The notes: generated by a model not told the origin, from the letters alone. Shown: positions 7,124-15,644, numbered from the stretch's first letter. The stretch: DNA of 19,614 bases from JANQRV01 sp964533785 (GCA_964533785.1 CAZHNG010000098.1:1-19614), one strand, 5' to 3'. Program-made: numbers and translations.

Positions 7124-9400
7124 CTATCGAATCAGGGTAGCAAAGCCTTTCAGCCTCACCTTTTCTCCTCGTGGTTCGGTATAGGTTACTATTACGACGT
7201 AAACGCCGTCCGGTGACTCTTCTTCAGAATTATATTTTCGGCCGTTCCAACCCTCATCGGGATCATTGGTTTCAAAGATCATTTCCCCCCAACGGTTCCA
7301 AATAGTAAGCTGAAAGTCTTCTGCTCCGTCCAATATCCCTACGCCTTTGTAGGTGTCGTTGACGGAATCGGCATTAGGTGTAAAAGCATTGGGCAGATAA
7401 TACCGGACTTCCGGCGTAATATCAATAAATTGAATAGAAGTATCTCTGCATCCACTAGGATGAGTGACGATTTGTTTGACCTCCACCCTTCCGGTATCCG
7501 GAAAAGTGAACACTGGATTGCGTTCAGTAGATTGACTGAGGTTGCCAAACTCCCATCGCCAGCTACTGGCCAGGTTGGACAGATCAGTAAAGGTAACAGT
7601 AGGTTCCAGGTTGTTGGGTTCTTCCGGAATAAAGGTGAACCCTGCCTCGGGTGAAGGCAGCACCGTGATGAGTTCATCAAAAGTAGTATCGGTTTGACAA
7701 CCAATGGGTGAAACAATGTCAAGGTTCACGGTATAAGTGCCGGGCGTTTCATAGACATAGGTAGGACTTACCGCCGTACCAATACCGCCATCGCCAAATT
7801 CCCAGAGAATATCGTAAGTACTATCTACCGGAACAGAAAGGTTATTAAAAAACACCTCGGCCGGCGCACATCCGTCAAATGCTTCCGGAGATACAACGAT
7901 CAGTTGAGGAACGGGAAAGTAGGGCAGGTTTTTCACAGCTACTTCTTCGCATTGATTAATATCGGTAACCTTTAAGGAGACGGGCAGATCTCCGGGAATG
8001 CTGTACAGGTGCGAAGGATTCTGTGCGATCGAAGAGTTGCCGTCACCGAAATTCCACTCCCAGTCCGTTATAATTTCTGCGCCTGAGACGGATAAGTCGG
8101 TAAATTCAACTGGACCAGCATCGCAAGTATCGTAGACAAAACTAAAGTCAGCGTTGATATCGGGGAGCACGTCAATGACGACATCGGCAGTATCTCCACA
8201 ATCCGTGTTGGGGTTTAAGATCAATTGACCTTCGTACTGTCCAATACCGGGAAAGGTGATCGTTGGTTCCCAATCGTTCGAAGTGAGGGTATTCCCATTA
8301 TCACTTTGAAAATTCCATTCCACAAAGTCGATGAACTGCCGTTGAAAACTTTCATTCCTGAGGGTGACCGTACTATCTCCGCACGACCGCACCAGTACTC
8401 CCCGCCCGTCGACGGTCTCTTCACCGGGAACGGAGGCGACCACCGTCGCATCACAACTGGCAACGTTAAACTGGAAATCCCGGTAGATCTTACTCAGTAA
8501 AACACCGTTGCGGAACTCCGATACGCAAACACTAACTACGAATTGTCCCAGAATATTAGGTGTTCCGGATATAATGCCCGTATTGGGATCGATCGTTACC
8601 ACTGGGTTCCCCGCCATGGGGGCCCGAACCGAATAGGTGGGTAATATGTAGCTGATCTCATTGTAAGGAGGGGGACAAGCCGGTAGTGGCCTTGACCCTG
8701 CGCAACTATTAGGGAAAAGCTGAGAGTCCGGTCCGCCGCCGCCAATAGGAGCACAAAACTCATAGACCAATTGATCACCGTCAGGATCAGTAGCTGAATG
8801 GTCGAACTCAAACGGAAAGTCACCGCAAATTATCGTAGGCGGAAAATTATTGAAAACCGGGCTACTGTTACAAGAATCCTGTGACGTTGGAGTAATTTCT
8901 ACCTGGTAAGTAGATCCAATTCTCTGGGGCTCCAATATGTTAGAAATGGTAATATTTCGGCAACAACGCTGGTAGGCTACAATATAACTTTGGTCGGATT
9001 TCGGCAGGGTTACCCGAAATTGATAGCGGCCCTCCTGTACACAAATATTTGGCGGGATCAGGCAAGGGTAATCGGGGGCCGCTACTTGTCTTTCTTCCAA
9101 TAATTCCGGGAAAATGGTCATATAGGCGTCATCTTGTACGAGATTATCACCTACACAATCAGTACCCGGATCGCATTTATAAATACCGATGAAAGCTTCG
9201 GGGTCCAGTTGGCCGCAGGGTTCCCCTCTGAGCTCGCAATTACAGTCGCGATAAACTAATAAAGTAAATTCATATTCGTCACCTCCCAAACATTCGTAGG
9301 TCATTACTCCCCCAACGATATGGTTGGCGTATGCACTCCCCCAAGAAAATAAGAGTAAACCACTAAGAATTATCGATCTTATTACCATATTTGCACTCAT
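7124..9400 (-). CDS. Secreted PKD-domain protein with type IX secretion (gliding-motility type B) C-terminal sorting domain
   Basis: A 758-residue exported protein. The N-terminus is a Sec signal peptide (cleavage near AYA/NH, residue 25), followed by a Cys-rich region starting NHIVGGVMTYECLGG that is common in large Saprospiria surface proteins. A putative-Ig/cadherin-like stretch with ATDPDGDQLVYEF follows. Three PKD-type domains lie at roughly 420-490, 505-580 and 585-660, marked by WNFGDG, WEFGDG and WEFGNL. The end (about 665-758) is the type B sorting domain: LPNAFTPNADSVND, WNRWGEMIF, GWNG and a final beta-strand. It is thus expected to cross the outer membrane by the type IX system and be surface-attached or released, perhaps as an adhesin or matrix protein. 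I chose ATG at 9400; the frame also opens at TTG 9430 or ATG 9388, the latter giving a tighter signal peptide. Possible operon with the sanA-like gene downstream. Confidence 0.92.
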   Translation of the reverse strand: MSANMVIRSIILSGLLLFSWGSAYANHIVGGVMTYECLGGDEYEFTLLVYRDCNCELRGEPCGQLDPEAFIGIYKCDPGTDCVGDNLVQDDAYMTIFPELLEERQVAAPDYPCLIPPNICVQEGRYQFRVTLPKSDQSYIVAYQRCCRNITISNILEPQRIGSTYQVEITPTSQDSCNSSPVFNNFPPTIICGDFPFEFDHSATDPDGDQLVYEFCAPIGGGGPDSQLFPNSCAGSRPLPACPPPYNEISYILPTYSVRAPMAGNPVVTIDPNTGIISGTPNILGQFVVSVCVSEFRNGVLLSKIYRDFQFNVASCDATVVASVPGEETVDGRGVLVRSCGDSTVTLRNESFQRQFIDFVEWNFQSDNGNTLTSNDWEPTITFPGIGQYEGQLILNPNTDCGDTADVVIDVLPDINADFSFVYDTCDAGPVEFTDLSVSGAEIITDWEWNFGDGNSSIAQNPSHLYSIPGDLPVSLKVTDINQCEEVAVKNLPYFPVPQLIVVSPEAFDGCAPAEVFFNNLSVPVDSTYDILWEFGDGGIGTAVSPTYVYETPGTYTVNLDIVSPIGCQTDTTFDELITVLPSPEAGFTFIPEEPNNLEPTVTFTDLSNLASSWRWEFGNLSQSTERNPVFTFPDTGRVEVKQIVTHPSGCRDTSIQFIDITPEVRYYLPNAFTPNADSVNDTYKGVGILDGAEDFQLTIWNRWGEMIFETNDPDEGWNGRKYNSEEESPDGVYVVIVTYTEPRGEKVRLKGFATLIR

Positions 9401-9704
9401 AAAAAATGAAGATCTAAAGTGTTTTCTCAAACATCAATCCCTTAAAATTGAAGTTTACAACAATTAAACTCGAATTTTTATTGTTAACTTAAAAGTAAGC
9501 TGATTAATCGCAGACCGGTATAATAACGTAATATAGCCGAAGAAAATATTTTATTTGCAGGATTGTAGCGATGTAAACTAAAAAAAAGTTGGTTTGTTCT
9601 AATTCGCAATTTTACCGACATATATTTCTTAAGCGTATATTTTTCCGGATACTTCAAGTTATTTTAGCCGAAAGGCGATTTACCGGAATAAATCCCATGA
9701 TAGT
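9401..9704. other. Divergent AT-rich intergenic region
   Basis: This 304-bp tract separates the minus-strand cargo gene from the plus-strand YrdC-like gene and must hold promoters for both. I see no clean TAnnTTTG element, only weak near-matches such as TATATTTT at 9636-9643 (an identical string sits at 12417-12424 upstream of leuS). A weak AACAAT/ATTGTT dyad lies at 9459-9464 and 9480-9485. No RNA gene or additional coding frame is supported. Confidence 0.4.
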
Positions 9705-10304
9705 ATGACAACAACATCTACACAACGTTTATTTATTGAGACCGGGCAGCCTCACGTTGAAGGGGCTACTAAAGCTTTCGAATCCGGTGATCTGGTATTA
9801 TTTCCTACCGACACTTTATGGAGTGTGGGTTGTGATATTAAAAATCCGGTCGCATTGATCAGGTTATTCAGGTTGGAGTTTGATCACAATGCCTATCCCA
9901 TTGAATTGTTAGTGGATTCAATAGATATGTTGAAAAACTACGTTCGTCATCTGCATCCCCGTCTGGAAACCTTGCTAGAGTATCACATGCGCCCGTTATC
10001 CGTGATCATTGAAGGCCCTAAAAGAATACCGAAAGAACTGTCAGTCCACTCCAATAAAGCCGTTTTTCGGCTCGTTAAGGACGGCTTTGCACATCAATTG
10101 ATCCAACAATTGGGCAGGCCTATTGTCTCAACTTTCGCTTACCGCAAAGGATTCCCCCTTCCTACCAATCTCGGTGCGATCAGTTCTGATATCTTAGAAG
10201 AAGTGGACCGCGTAAGTAACTTCAAAAATTATATTTCAACTAATGACCTGCCCGTTATGGTAGAACTATCGGACAGAGAAGAACTCCTGTTTCACCGGGA
10301 ATAA
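9705..10304 (+). CDS. Degenerate Sua5/YciO/YrdC-fold protein
   Basis: 199 residues that align along their length with the YrdC fold: AFESGDLVLFPTDTLWSVGCD (part at 25-44) is the typical first strand-turn, and RPIVSTFAYRKGFP (138-151) is the typical late motif. YrdC/Sua5 enzymes make threonylcarbamoyl-AMP for t6A modification of tRNA. Here the functional residues look lost. The K-x-R-P..P segment is replaced by RLFRLEFDHNAYPIELLV (53-70). The PGPxT loop reads HMRPLSV (94-100). STSANxSG has become STFAYRKG, with Phe, Tyr and Lys in place of the conserved Ser, Asn and Ser. It is therefore probably not the organism's TsaC and may be a divergent YciO-type paralog with RNA- or nucleotide-binding use. 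ATG at 9705 follows a 304-bp gap. It is a single gene converging on the next operon with only 4 nt between stops. Confidence 0.8.
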   Translation: MTTTSTQRLFIETGQPHVEGATKAFESGDLVLFPTDTLWSVGCDIKNPVALIRLFRLEFDHNAYPIELLVDSIDMLKNYVRHLHPRLETLLEYHMRPLSVIIEGPKRIPKELSVHSNKAVFRLVKDGFAHQLIQQLGRPIVSTFAYRKGFPLPTNLGAISSDILEEVDRVSNFKNYISTNDLPVMVELSDREELLFHRE

Positions 10305-10317
10305 ATTATCATTTATT
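10300..10317. other. Small AT-only hairpin at the yrdC-like/coiled-coil gene junction
   Basis: AATAAAT-TATC-ATTTATT forms a perfect 7-bp stem straddling both stop codons. It is too weak on its own to be called an intrinsic terminator and has no flanking U-run beyond a few bases, but it is the only structure between these convergent genes. Confidence 0.25.
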
Positions 10318-10782
10318 ACCTTCCAGTTTATTCATTAGTGCTTCTGTTTCTTCGATCAGGGTTTTCCACTCACTTTTGATCTGTTCATCAAGGTTTTCCT
10401 TCTGGTCGGTAGTCCCATAGGAGGAAGGAACATCAGCCATGGTAGTATCTTGTTTTTGCGCTATTTTTTCTTCGATACCATCTCGTTGTTTTTCGAGCTC
10501 CCTGATCTTGTCCAGGATCTCTTTATTATCATCTATAGTTTTTGCCTTTTCTTTAAGTGTATCGATTAAGCCGCTTATTTTATCTAAGGCTCCGTCGTAT
10601 TTGCCTTCATCCAGCTTTTCTTTTTCGGATTTAAGCAATCCCCAGGCCGCTTTTCCCAGATCAACTACTTCCGTGAATACTTTTTTTGATTGCTCCTTTT
10701 CTTCGATCGTACCAAAAAAGTAATTGTATACAAGGATACCAACGACCAGTAATGCTCCGAGTTTTAAAAGACTTCTTATCAT
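10309..10782 (-). CDS. Membrane-anchored coiled-coil protein, unknown function
   Basis: 157 residues starting MIRSLLKLG. One hydrophobic helix (about 4-24) with basic residues before it suggests an inner-membrane anchor with the rest in the periplasm, or a signal anchor. Residues about 28-115 are highly charged (Glu/Lys/Asp with Leu/Ile heptads) and should form a coiled coil. A Ser/Thr/Gly-rich linker (about 117-133) and a last amphipathic helix follow. ATG at 10782 is preferred over a TTG eight codons upstream, because the ATG places the anchor at the terminus and leaves 7 nt after the stop of the preceding gene. It is the last gene of a three-gene minus-strand operon with two paralogous exported proteins. 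I do not recognise a named family, and the function is unknown. Confidence 0.78.
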   Translation of the reverse strand: MIRSLLKLGALLVVGILVYNYFFGTIEEKEQSKKVFTEVVDLGKAAWGLLKSEKEKLDEGKYDGALDKISGLIDTLKEKAKTIDDNKEILDKIRELEKQRDGIEEKIAQKQDTTMADVPSSYGTTDQKENLDEQIKSEWKTLIEETEALMNKLEGNK

Positions 10783-10789
10783 TTTAGTA

Positions 10790-11524
10790 TTATTTATTGT
10801 TTGCAAATGAATTTAGTAAATCAACAACTCCCTCCTCAGCAGAGGTAACTACATTTTCAGCTTTTATTTGTTTGGCGATATCAGGATATTGTGATCTCAG
10901 GTTTTTGACGATTGATCTTTTATTCAGTTTGAACTTGTTAATATAATTTACACCATCAATACTGATAAAATAGTTGACAGATGTTTTATATTTTATCGGT
11001 AGTGGTTCACTCAGTTGTAATTGTACGCCGGCCTTATCTTCCGGCTTTTCAACGTATCTATCCTGGTGCTTCAACAAAAGGATATCATTTTGATCAAACA
11101 AGACCTCGTACAGTTGGGTATTCACCACCGTAGCATTGGCCACGGTTCCGGAATTGTAGGGGCGGAAAATACGATTGGAAGGTGTGAAGAGGGTTATCTC
11201 TTGTAAGATATTTCCGGGAAGAAAGCCGTAAGTTCCATCCGTAGTTTTAAATACCACGTAATCCCTTTCCAAATCTATAGCAATGGATAGGGTATCATCG
11301 TTTGCTTCTTTTTGTTTTAATTGAATTTTTCCGGCACGCAATTCTTCGAATAAGAGTGGTGTCCCGTCCACAGCAGTCCCATCATTAGGGTATCCATAAC
11401 CTTCGTAGGGGATGCCTTTGTAGATCTCTCTAAGTTTTTCAATAGTGAGTATGTCACTTTCTTGCTGAGCTATTCCCAATGAATACATCAGTATTAATAG
11501 CGTACAAACATTCAATTTAATCAT
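10790..11524 (-). CDS. Exported protein, second member of a tandem paralog pair
   Basis: 244 residues from ATG 11524, with a Sec signal peptide MIKLNVCTLLILMYSLGIA. It shares an order of motifs with the gene upstream: GTPLLFEELRAGK (54-66) against GSPLLFEDWKKGK; a following V-x-F/W-x-x-x-x-G-x-x-G-x-LP segment (VVFKTTDGTYGFLP here); LYEVLF against FYEILY; a late Tyr/Phe segment then F-K-L-N/K; and a C-terminal D-LL end. This indicates gene duplication. The frame also opens at ATG 11536 (MRRS...). I prefer 11524, because GAGGAGGAGC lies directly before it, a purine-rich ribosome site rare in this phylum. It overlaps the upstream gene's stop by 8 nt, so the two are translationally close. Function unknown; probably periplasmic or outer-membrane associated. 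Confidence 0.8.
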   Translation of the reverse strand: MIKLNVCTLLILMYSLGIAQQESDILTIEKLREIYKGIPYEGYGYPNDGTAVDGTPLLFEELRAGKIQLKQKEANDDTLSIAIDLERDYVVFKTTDGTYGFLPGNILQEITLFTPSNRIFRPYNSGTVANATVVNTQLYEVLFDQNDILLLKHQDRYVEKPEDKAGVQLQLSEPLPIKYKTSVNYFISIDGVNYINKFKLNKRSIVKNLRSQYPDIAKQIKAENVVTSAEEGVVDLLNSFANNK

Positions 11525-12281
11525 GCTCCTCCTCATTTAAATATTGTAAAAGTAAAATAACGTCTGTTTCGTTCTCTACAAATAGATCATGGGTTTTGAT
11601 GATTTTTTTCACCTCTTTTCCCAGCACTTTACTTATTGCGTTTGCTTTCAATTTGATCTTCGAAAATTGTCCTTGGGGATACTCCAGGTAGTAGCGGTCG
11701 TAATTGCGGTATTCATCATATTTTGTTCCTCGCCCGTAGGGTTGGTCATAGTCAGCTTCCATGAACGTTTTTGTCGTTCTTTTTAGAAAAGTAGGACTGC
11801 CGTTATACAAAATCTCATAGAACCCCGTTTCCTGATTTTTATTCCCTTCTACTTCTCCGATTGGTATTAACCGGATCAAAGTAGAATCACGGCTTACATC
11901 ATCATTATAAATGATTATACTATGGAGCAGATGATTGGGCAATTGGCCCATCATACCATTTTCTAACTGAAACCAAACCTGACTTTTTATAACATCAATA
12001 TTAACCAGGACTTCAGGCCCTATGAAGTTGTTTTCTTCAAAAAGTAATTTCCCCTTTTTCCAATCTTCAAAAAGAAGAGGTGATCCTTTGGTCTCTTTTT
12101 TGACTGCGTCGAAGGCTTGAATGCCAACAGAGTTAGGGGAAATGTTGGCGAGTTCTGTTAATTCGACTTGAGTAAGCCTGCGCGGATCGCCCTGGCTTGA
12201 TAACGTCGTTATCACAACGAATAACATTCCCACCGGGAGGAAGTATTCCATTTTTGACTTTTTCAAATAATTGAATTGCAT
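11517..12281 (-). CDS. Exported protein, first member of a tandem paralog pair
   Basis: 254 residues from ATG 12281. The N-terminus has a basic n-region (LKKSK) and a hydrophobic stretch FLPVGMLFVVITTLSS, so it is exported by a signal peptide or signal anchor. The core repeats the motif order of its downstream paralog: GSPLLFEDWKKGK (66-78), QVWFQLENGMMGQLP (101-115), GFYEILY, a Tyr-rich segment YRNYDRYYLEYP, then KIKLKANAISK and a C-terminal helix ending in a hydrophobic DVILLLQYL. It lacks the gap patterns of known enzymes, and no catalytic signature is visible. Some Bacteroidota secreted proteins share the 'PLLFEDWKKGKL' style, but I cannot name the family. It is first in a three-gene operon, divergent from leuS with 215 bp between them. 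Confidence 0.8.
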   Translation of the reverse strand: MQFNYLKKSKMEYFLPVGMLFVVITTLSSQGDPRRLTQVELTELANISPNSVGIQAFDAVKKETKGSPLLFEDWKKGKLLFEENNFIGPEVLVNIDVIKSQVWFQLENGMMGQLPNHLLHSIIIYNDDVSRDSTLIRLIPIGEVEGNKNQETGFYEILYNGSPTFLKRTTKTFMEADYDQPYGRGTKYDEYRNYDRYYLEYPQGQFSKIKLKANAISKVLGKEVKKIIKTHDLFVENETDVILLLQYLNEEEHD

Positions 12282-12496
12282 ACTGTAAAAATAGGCGGCT
12301 TAATCAGGAAAACCAATAGTTATCCGATAATTACCGCATGGTTTAACGACAGAAGTAAATCGCAGATTAATTTTTTAATATTCTCAATTTCTTTAAAGTA
12401 TTTTCGACGGACAAAATATATTTTCGTACAATTGAACTTAATTCAAAAATTCGCAGTTAGTAACAACCATTAATCAACGAATTAATCTGGTATTCT

Positions 12497-15358
12497 ATGA
12501 GCTATCAACCCGAAAAGATAGAAAGCAAATGGAGAAAGTACTGGAACGAGAACGGTACTTATCAGGTGAGTAATCAATCGGATAAACCGAAGTATTACGT
12601 ATTGGATATGTTTCCCTATCCTTCTGGTGCCGGTCTTCACGTGGGGCATCCGCTGGGATACATTGCCTCCGATATATTTGCCCGGTACAAAAGGTTAAAG
12701 GGATTTAACGTACTGCATCCGATGGGTTTCGATGCTTTCGGGTTACCAGCCGAAGAATATGCTTTACAAACGGGTATTCATCCTGCGGCATCCGCTAAAG
12801 AGAATATGCGGCGTTACCGTGAGCAATTGTTCAATTTAGGCTTTTCTTTTGATTGGAGCAGGCAGGTAGCTACCTGTGACCCTGGTTATTACAAGTGGAC
12901 CCAGTGGATATTTACCCAATTGTTCGATCATTACTATGATTTGGAGAAAGGTAAAGCGCTTCCGGTCAGTGATTTGATAGCTATTTTCAACCATTCGGGG
13001 AATGCAAAAGTGCCAGCGTCCACCAGTCAGATCGAAACCTTTACCGCTGAAGAATGGAAAGCGATGGACGCTGCTACCCAGTCGGATATTTTGATGAATT
13101 ACCGCCTGGCTTATCGCAAAGTAGGATACGTGAACTGGTGTGAGGAATTGGGGACGGTGTTGGCCAATGACCAGGTTAAGGATGGTGTATCCGAAAGAGG
13201 CGGACATCCCGTCGCACAAAAAGCTTTGACGCAGTGGTATTTGCGCATAACGGCTTATGCGGATCGCTTGTTGGAAGGTTTGGATACCATCGATTGGTCG
13301 AATGCCCTTAAAACGATCCAGACCAACTGGATCGGGAGGTCTACCGGCGCTTCCTTGTTCTTCGAAGTGGAGGGCACTGAGGAAAAGATTGAAATATTTA
13401 CGACCAGGCCCGATACGATCTTCGGGGCTACCTATATGGTGTTGGCACCGGAACACGAGTTAGTTGAAAAGTTGGTGACCGAAGAACAAAAAGAGAAAGT
13501 AGAAGATTACATCAACTATGTGAAGGCCAAATCTGAGGTGGAAAGAATGTCGGAAAAGAAAGTGACGGGAGAATTTATCGGTGCCTACGCGATCAATCCG
13601 TTCACCGAAAAGAAAATACCCATCTGGATCGGAGAATATGTTTTGATCGATTATGGAACCGGAGCGATTATGGCGGTTCCTGCCGACGATGAGCGGGATC
13701 ATAAGTTTGCGACCAAGTTCGGTTTACCTATTGTTGAAGTCATTGACAAGTCGGATTACGAAGGTGCAAGTATTGGTGATAAAATGGGAAAGATGATCAA
13801 TTCCGGATTTCTTGACGGAATGGAAGTAAAAGAAGCAATACATGCCATTAATGAAAAGATCGAGGAAATGGGCATCGGCAAGGTACGCGTCAACTACAAA
13901 ATGCGCGATGCCAATTTCAGCCGTCAACGCTATTGGGGAGAACCCTTCCCCATCGTATATAATGAAGAGGGTATGGCTGAAGTTTTACCCGTAGAAGAAT
14001 TACCGGTTGAGTTGCCCGATACTGATGATTTCAAGCCAGGACGGGAAGGCAAATCGCCCTTATCGCGTATCAAAGAATGGGTGAATCTCCCCAATGGATA
14101 TACTCGGGAAACTGATACCATGCCGGCCGTTGCAGGTTCATCCTGGTATTTCTTGCGGTACATGGACCCACATAACGAGGAGGCCTTCGTCAGCCGGGAA
14201 GCGGTGAATTATTGGCAGGACGTAGACCTTTACATCGGTGGTTCTGAACATGCGGTGGCGCATTTAATGTACGCCCGCTTCTGGCATAAGTTTTTGTACG
14301 ACAAAGGCTTAGTGCCTACGGAAGAGCCCTTCAAGAAATTGATCAACCAGGGGATGATCCAAGGAGTTATCGAGTTCATTTATTTGCAAAAAGAAAAAGT
14401 AAATGGCCGGAATCGCTTTGTTTGTGCCAGGTTAACGGAACAGTTTCCCGATACGGAGTTTGTGAGGATACCGGTACATATCGACTTTGTGAAAGATTAC
14501 GGCAGCGACGATTCCTACCTTGATATAAAAAGTATTCAAGCCTTTATTGACTGGCGGCCTGATTACAAGAATGCGATCTTTGAATCGGTGCAGGGAATTT
14601 ATCAAAATGGTAAATACCAACCGAAGAATGGCGCTGATGAAATGCGCTTATACACTTTGTCGGAGGTGGGTAAAATGTCGAAATCCAAATACAACGTCAT
14701 CAATCCGGATGAAGTGATCGGCCAGTACGGAACAGATTGTTTCCGGATGTACGAAATGTTTTTGGGGCCAATCGAGCAGGCGAAGCCCTGGGATACCAAT
14801 GGTATTGACGGTGTCATTAAATTTTTGCGTCGTTTTTGGGCTTTATTCCACGACAATAATGATGAGTTTACGGTAACGGACGATGAGCCGACAAAAGAAG
14901 AGTTGAAAGTATTACACGGCACGATCAAAAAGGTGACCGAAGATATTGAGCGGTTTTCTTTCAATACGGCGGTCAGTGCTTTTATGGTAGCCACCAATGA
15001 ACTTAAAAAGTTGAAGTGTAATAAAAAGGCGGTTTTAGAACCGTTAGCGGTTTTAATTGCCCCTTTCGCTCCTCATTTGGCAGAAGAACTTTGGCACCGG
15101 TTTGGTCATCAAACCAGTGTACATTTAGCTTCCTATCCCGAGTTTGAGGAAAAATACTTAAAAGAAGATACGGTAACCTATCCGATCAGTATCAACGGAA
15201 AGCGTAGAACGGAGATCCAATTTCCCGCGGAAATGAAGAAAGAGGCTTTGGAAAAAGCTGCTTTAGAGGTCGAAGGTATTCAGAAATGGATCGAAGGAAA
15301 ATCTATCCGGAAGGTGATCGTTGTGCCGAAGAGGATGATCAATATTGTGGTGGGGTAA
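12497..15358 (+). CDS. leuS: Leucyl-tRNA synthetase
   Basis: Charges tRNA-Leu with leucine in the cytoplasm. The 953-residue class Ia enzyme shows PYPSGAGLHVGH (HIGH motif, H48 to H51), the CP1 editing domain with TTRPDT (302-307) and VPADDERDH (near 395-402), GSSWYFLRYMDP, and KMSKS (726-730). It is longer than E. coli LeuRS (860). The extra length comes from an insertion at about 153-208 in the N-terminal catalytic half and a large leucine-specific insertion (about 619-715) directly before KMSKS. Both are usual for Bacteroidota LeuRS. The C-terminal anticodon-binding and tRNA-contact domains are complete, ending in VVPKRMINIVVG. A single gene with its own upstream region and a downstream hairpin terminator. 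Confidence 0.98.
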   Translation: MSYQPEKIESKWRKYWNENGTYQVSNQSDKPKYYVLDMFPYPSGAGLHVGHPLGYIASDIFARYKRLKGFNVLHPMGFDAFGLPAEEYALQTGIHPAASAKENMRRYREQLFNLGFSFDWSRQVATCDPGYYKWTQWIFTQLFDHYYDLEKGKALPVSDLIAIFNHSGNAKVPASTSQIETFTAEEWKAMDAATQSDILMNYRLAYRKVGYVNWCEELGTVLANDQVKDGVSERGGHPVAQKALTQWYLRITAYADRLLEGLDTIDWSNALKTIQTNWIGRSTGASLFFEVEGTEEKIEIFTTRPDTIFGATYMVLAPEHELVEKLVTEEQKEKVEDYINYVKAKSEVERMSEKKVTGEFIGAYAINPFTEKKIPIWIGEYVLIDYGTGAIMAVPADDERDHKFATKFGLPIVEVIDKSDYEGASIGDKMGKMINSGFLDGMEVKEAIHAINEKIEEMGIGKVRVNYKMRDANFSRQRYWGEPFPIVYNEEGMAEVLPVEELPVELPDTDDFKPGREGKSPLSRIKEWVNLPNGYTRETDTMPAVAGSSWYFLRYMDPHNEEAFVSREAVNYWQDVDLYIGGSEHAVAHLMYARFWHKFLYDKGLVPTEEPFKKLINQGMIQGVIEFIYLQKEKVNGRNRFVCARLTEQFPDTEFVRIPVHIDFVKDYGSDDSYLDIKSIQAFIDWRPDYKNAIFESVQGIYQNGKYQPKNGADEMRLYTLSEVGKMSKSKYNVINPDEVIGQYGTDCFRMYEMFLGPIEQAKPWDTNGIDGVIKFLRRFWALFHDNNDEFTVTDDEPTKEELKVLHGTIKKVTEDIERFSFNTAVSAFMVATNELKKLKCNKKAVLEPLAVLIAPFAPHLAEELWHRFGHQTSVHLASYPEFEEKYLKEDTVTYPISINGKRRTEIQFPAEMKKEALEKAALEVEGIQKWIEGKSIRKVIVVPKRMINIVVG

Positions 15359-15404
15359 TGGTTTTGAAGGCACTAGATGTCAGACTGGCAAGGAGATGAC
15401 CTGT

Positions 15405-15438
15405 AACCTCCAAGGTTTCAAAAACCTCGGAGGTTTTT
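15405..15438 (+). terminator. Intrinsic terminator-like hairpin after leuS, possibly a dispersed repeat
   Basis: AACCTCCAAGGTTT (15405-15418), loop CAA, then AAACCTCGGAGGTT (15422-15435): 13 of 14 positions pair, followed by TTT. It starts 47 nt after the leuS stop, where a terminator is expected. The near-symmetric CCTCC/GGAGG hairpin is of a type I recall as a frequent intergenic repeat in Bacteroidota, so it may also be one copy of a REP-like family. Confidence 0.7.
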
Positions 15439-15644
15439 CTGGCGACTCACCGCAAAGACCAATAAGAAACGCCAAGGGAATAGGAACTCCGTGTTGATAC
15501 TGGTAATTGTGCCTAACAATTATGGGGCAAAACGATAAACTCAACGCATGGTTGCAAATCAATATCAATAAATATTAATAGGTACTCTCAGCGGTGAATT
15601 TGAGAATTGTCGCGAAATAACACTTCCCAAAAACGATATAAACT
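15439..15644. other. Non-coding tract between the leuS terminator and the THUMP methyltransferase gene
   Basis: No coding frame or RNA gene is supported. It has a small AATTGT/ACAATT dyad near 15510-15525 and an AT-rich end. It must contain the promoter of the methyltransferase run, but no element matches the known consensus well. Confidence 0.4.

Noticed and set aside
9401..9430. TTG start at 9430 for the T9SS cargo
   Set aside because: ATG 9400 gives a proper signal peptide, and the ten extra residues add nothing family-like; the TTG cannot be excluded fully.
12282..12496. Clear Bacteroidota -33/-7 promoters between the paralog operon and leuS
   Set aside because: Only partial matches (for example TATATTTT at 12417-12424) without a -33 TTG at the right distance; not reported as promoters.
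12836..13456. 206-codon minus-strand frame inside leuS
   Set aside because: Antisense shadow of the leuS editing domain; product shows no recognisable domain while leuS is intact.
15380..15568. 62-codon minus-strand frame across the leuS terminator
   Set aside because: It translates the hairpin itself (KPPRFLKPWRLQ), a typical spurious product of this kind of repeat.
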